Shown here: piece by piece, positions 63,301 to 64,000 of the stretch | How the letters are laid out: every line of letters starts with the position of its first letter | Position numbering within the stretch: the first letter of the stretch is position 1 | Origin: Mytilisepta virgata | Lineage: Eukaryota > Mollusca > Bivalvia > Mytilida > Mytilidae | Assembly: GCA_028015205.1 (NCBI GenBank) | Contig: CM051521.1 | Span: 122,210,614 to 122,274,613 of the forward strand | Direction: 5' to 3' | Length of the DNA stretch: 64,000 nucleotides | Position numbers and translations under genes: made by a program | Notes under the pieces: model-generated | The model's input: only the letters and a program-made list of their open reading frames with translations | The model's database searches: none | Told to the model about the DNA's origin: nothing

Positions 63301-64000
63301 AATTGTAAACAGGGTCTTTTATCAACTTACAGAAAACTCTACTGATATGATTACAATAGGGTTGTACTATTGACAAATCTTTGTCAGGATGTTTGGTATT
63401 TTAAATATTTTTAAATGACAACAAACACTTGACAGAGATTTGTCCTTGGTGATAAACATTACAGTCAAATGAATGCAGAACTATGCAATAATCGTAATTT
63501 AGTCATTTTTATTTTTATAATATCAAATTTTGTGTTTGAAGATTTTATAAATTTAATAATATGTTTTACTGTGTCTGTGAATATATAAAATGATCAACCT
63601 GAAAGAAAATTTATAACTTCTGCAAGTTGAACTTTAACATCTAAAGTGATTAAAAATTAGAATGATGATGTGTAAAATAAAAGTTAGAGATATGTTATAA
63701 ATGTATTCTTAGAAATTCTAGCTAGAAGAATTTTGTTATAAATGTTTCCTTAGAAACTCCCTTCAATATGATATAATTATGTAATAACAATTTACTGTTC
63801 GTGGAATGGATTCTTGGCATTTTAAAGGTCTAAATGTTAGAAGCATAAGACAATTTTTTGTTGGTTAATTAACCTTGTCAAGTCTTCCACAAAAACGAAA
63901 AAATCTAAAATTGTTAATAAAGGCTATATTTGTACTCCTTAACAAATGTACTTGAAATTTGAAAAAAATTAAAAATTCAAATTGACAAACTCAGACCTAT
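63300..64000. other. AT-rich flank, no feature seen
   Basis: No exon, RNA gene or repeat that I can support. Confidence 0.4.

Noticed and set aside
63036..63376. Minus-strand frames with SVRPSVR peptide
   Set aside because: This peptide is the usual translation of GTCTGTCCGTCC motifs in bivalve repeats.

Overview
This is a eukaryotic, AT-rich, intron-rich window. Its interspersed repeats match, from memory, families typical of bivalve mollusc genomes, with mussels (Mytilidae) the closest impression. Examples are the AGAGGCTC...GTGAGCTAA elements, the 'CCGCAAACAAAGTTTGGGGGG' element, elements carrying CTTGTCCGTCCGTCTG, and tRNA-derived SINEs with a GGAGTACCCGGAGA core. Repeat-family and organism assignments are recollection, not a database search.

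Two multi-exon genes can be read by joining open segments at GT/AG sites with consistent phase; they converge on a common 3' intergenic region. Gene 1 (+ strand, exons 2034-12508) is the 3' part of a gene whose 5' end lies left of the window. Its eight exons encode the last 373 residues of a BTB/POZ protein that ends in a small helical domain resembling the HBS1 N-terminal/UBA-like fold. Gene 2 (- strand, 61541 down to 23121) is complete: 16 coding exons, 661 codons plus stop. It is a FAM149B1-family protein (DUF3719), recognised from its HLRILGRQ and GYPPITP...VFDSVW blocks. Vertebrate FAM149B1 is a cilium-associated protein linked to Joubert syndrome.

Layout: 1-2033 intronic repeats of gene 1; 2034-12508 gene 1, with a deleted Tigger/pogo element and three tandem arrays in its introns; 12509-23120 convergent intergenic DNA made largely of interspersed and tandem repeats; 23121-61541 gene 2, whose introns hold two recognisable SINEs plus one decayed copy, several AGAGGCTC/GAGCTAA elements, foldback elements and a 1.4 kb element with long inverted repeats and a 9-bp target duplication; 61542-64000 upstream flank and repeats, with no further gene seen.

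The most unusual signal is recurrent tandem duplication of exon-intron boundaries. At six of the 24 coding exons, sequence spanning the 5' splice site is repeated, often decayed, in the following intron. In the two exon-derived arrays of gene 1, most copies keep an intact GTAAGT donor. I know of no named description of this pattern. It could create decoy donors, seed intronic minisatellites, or record a local duplication bias.
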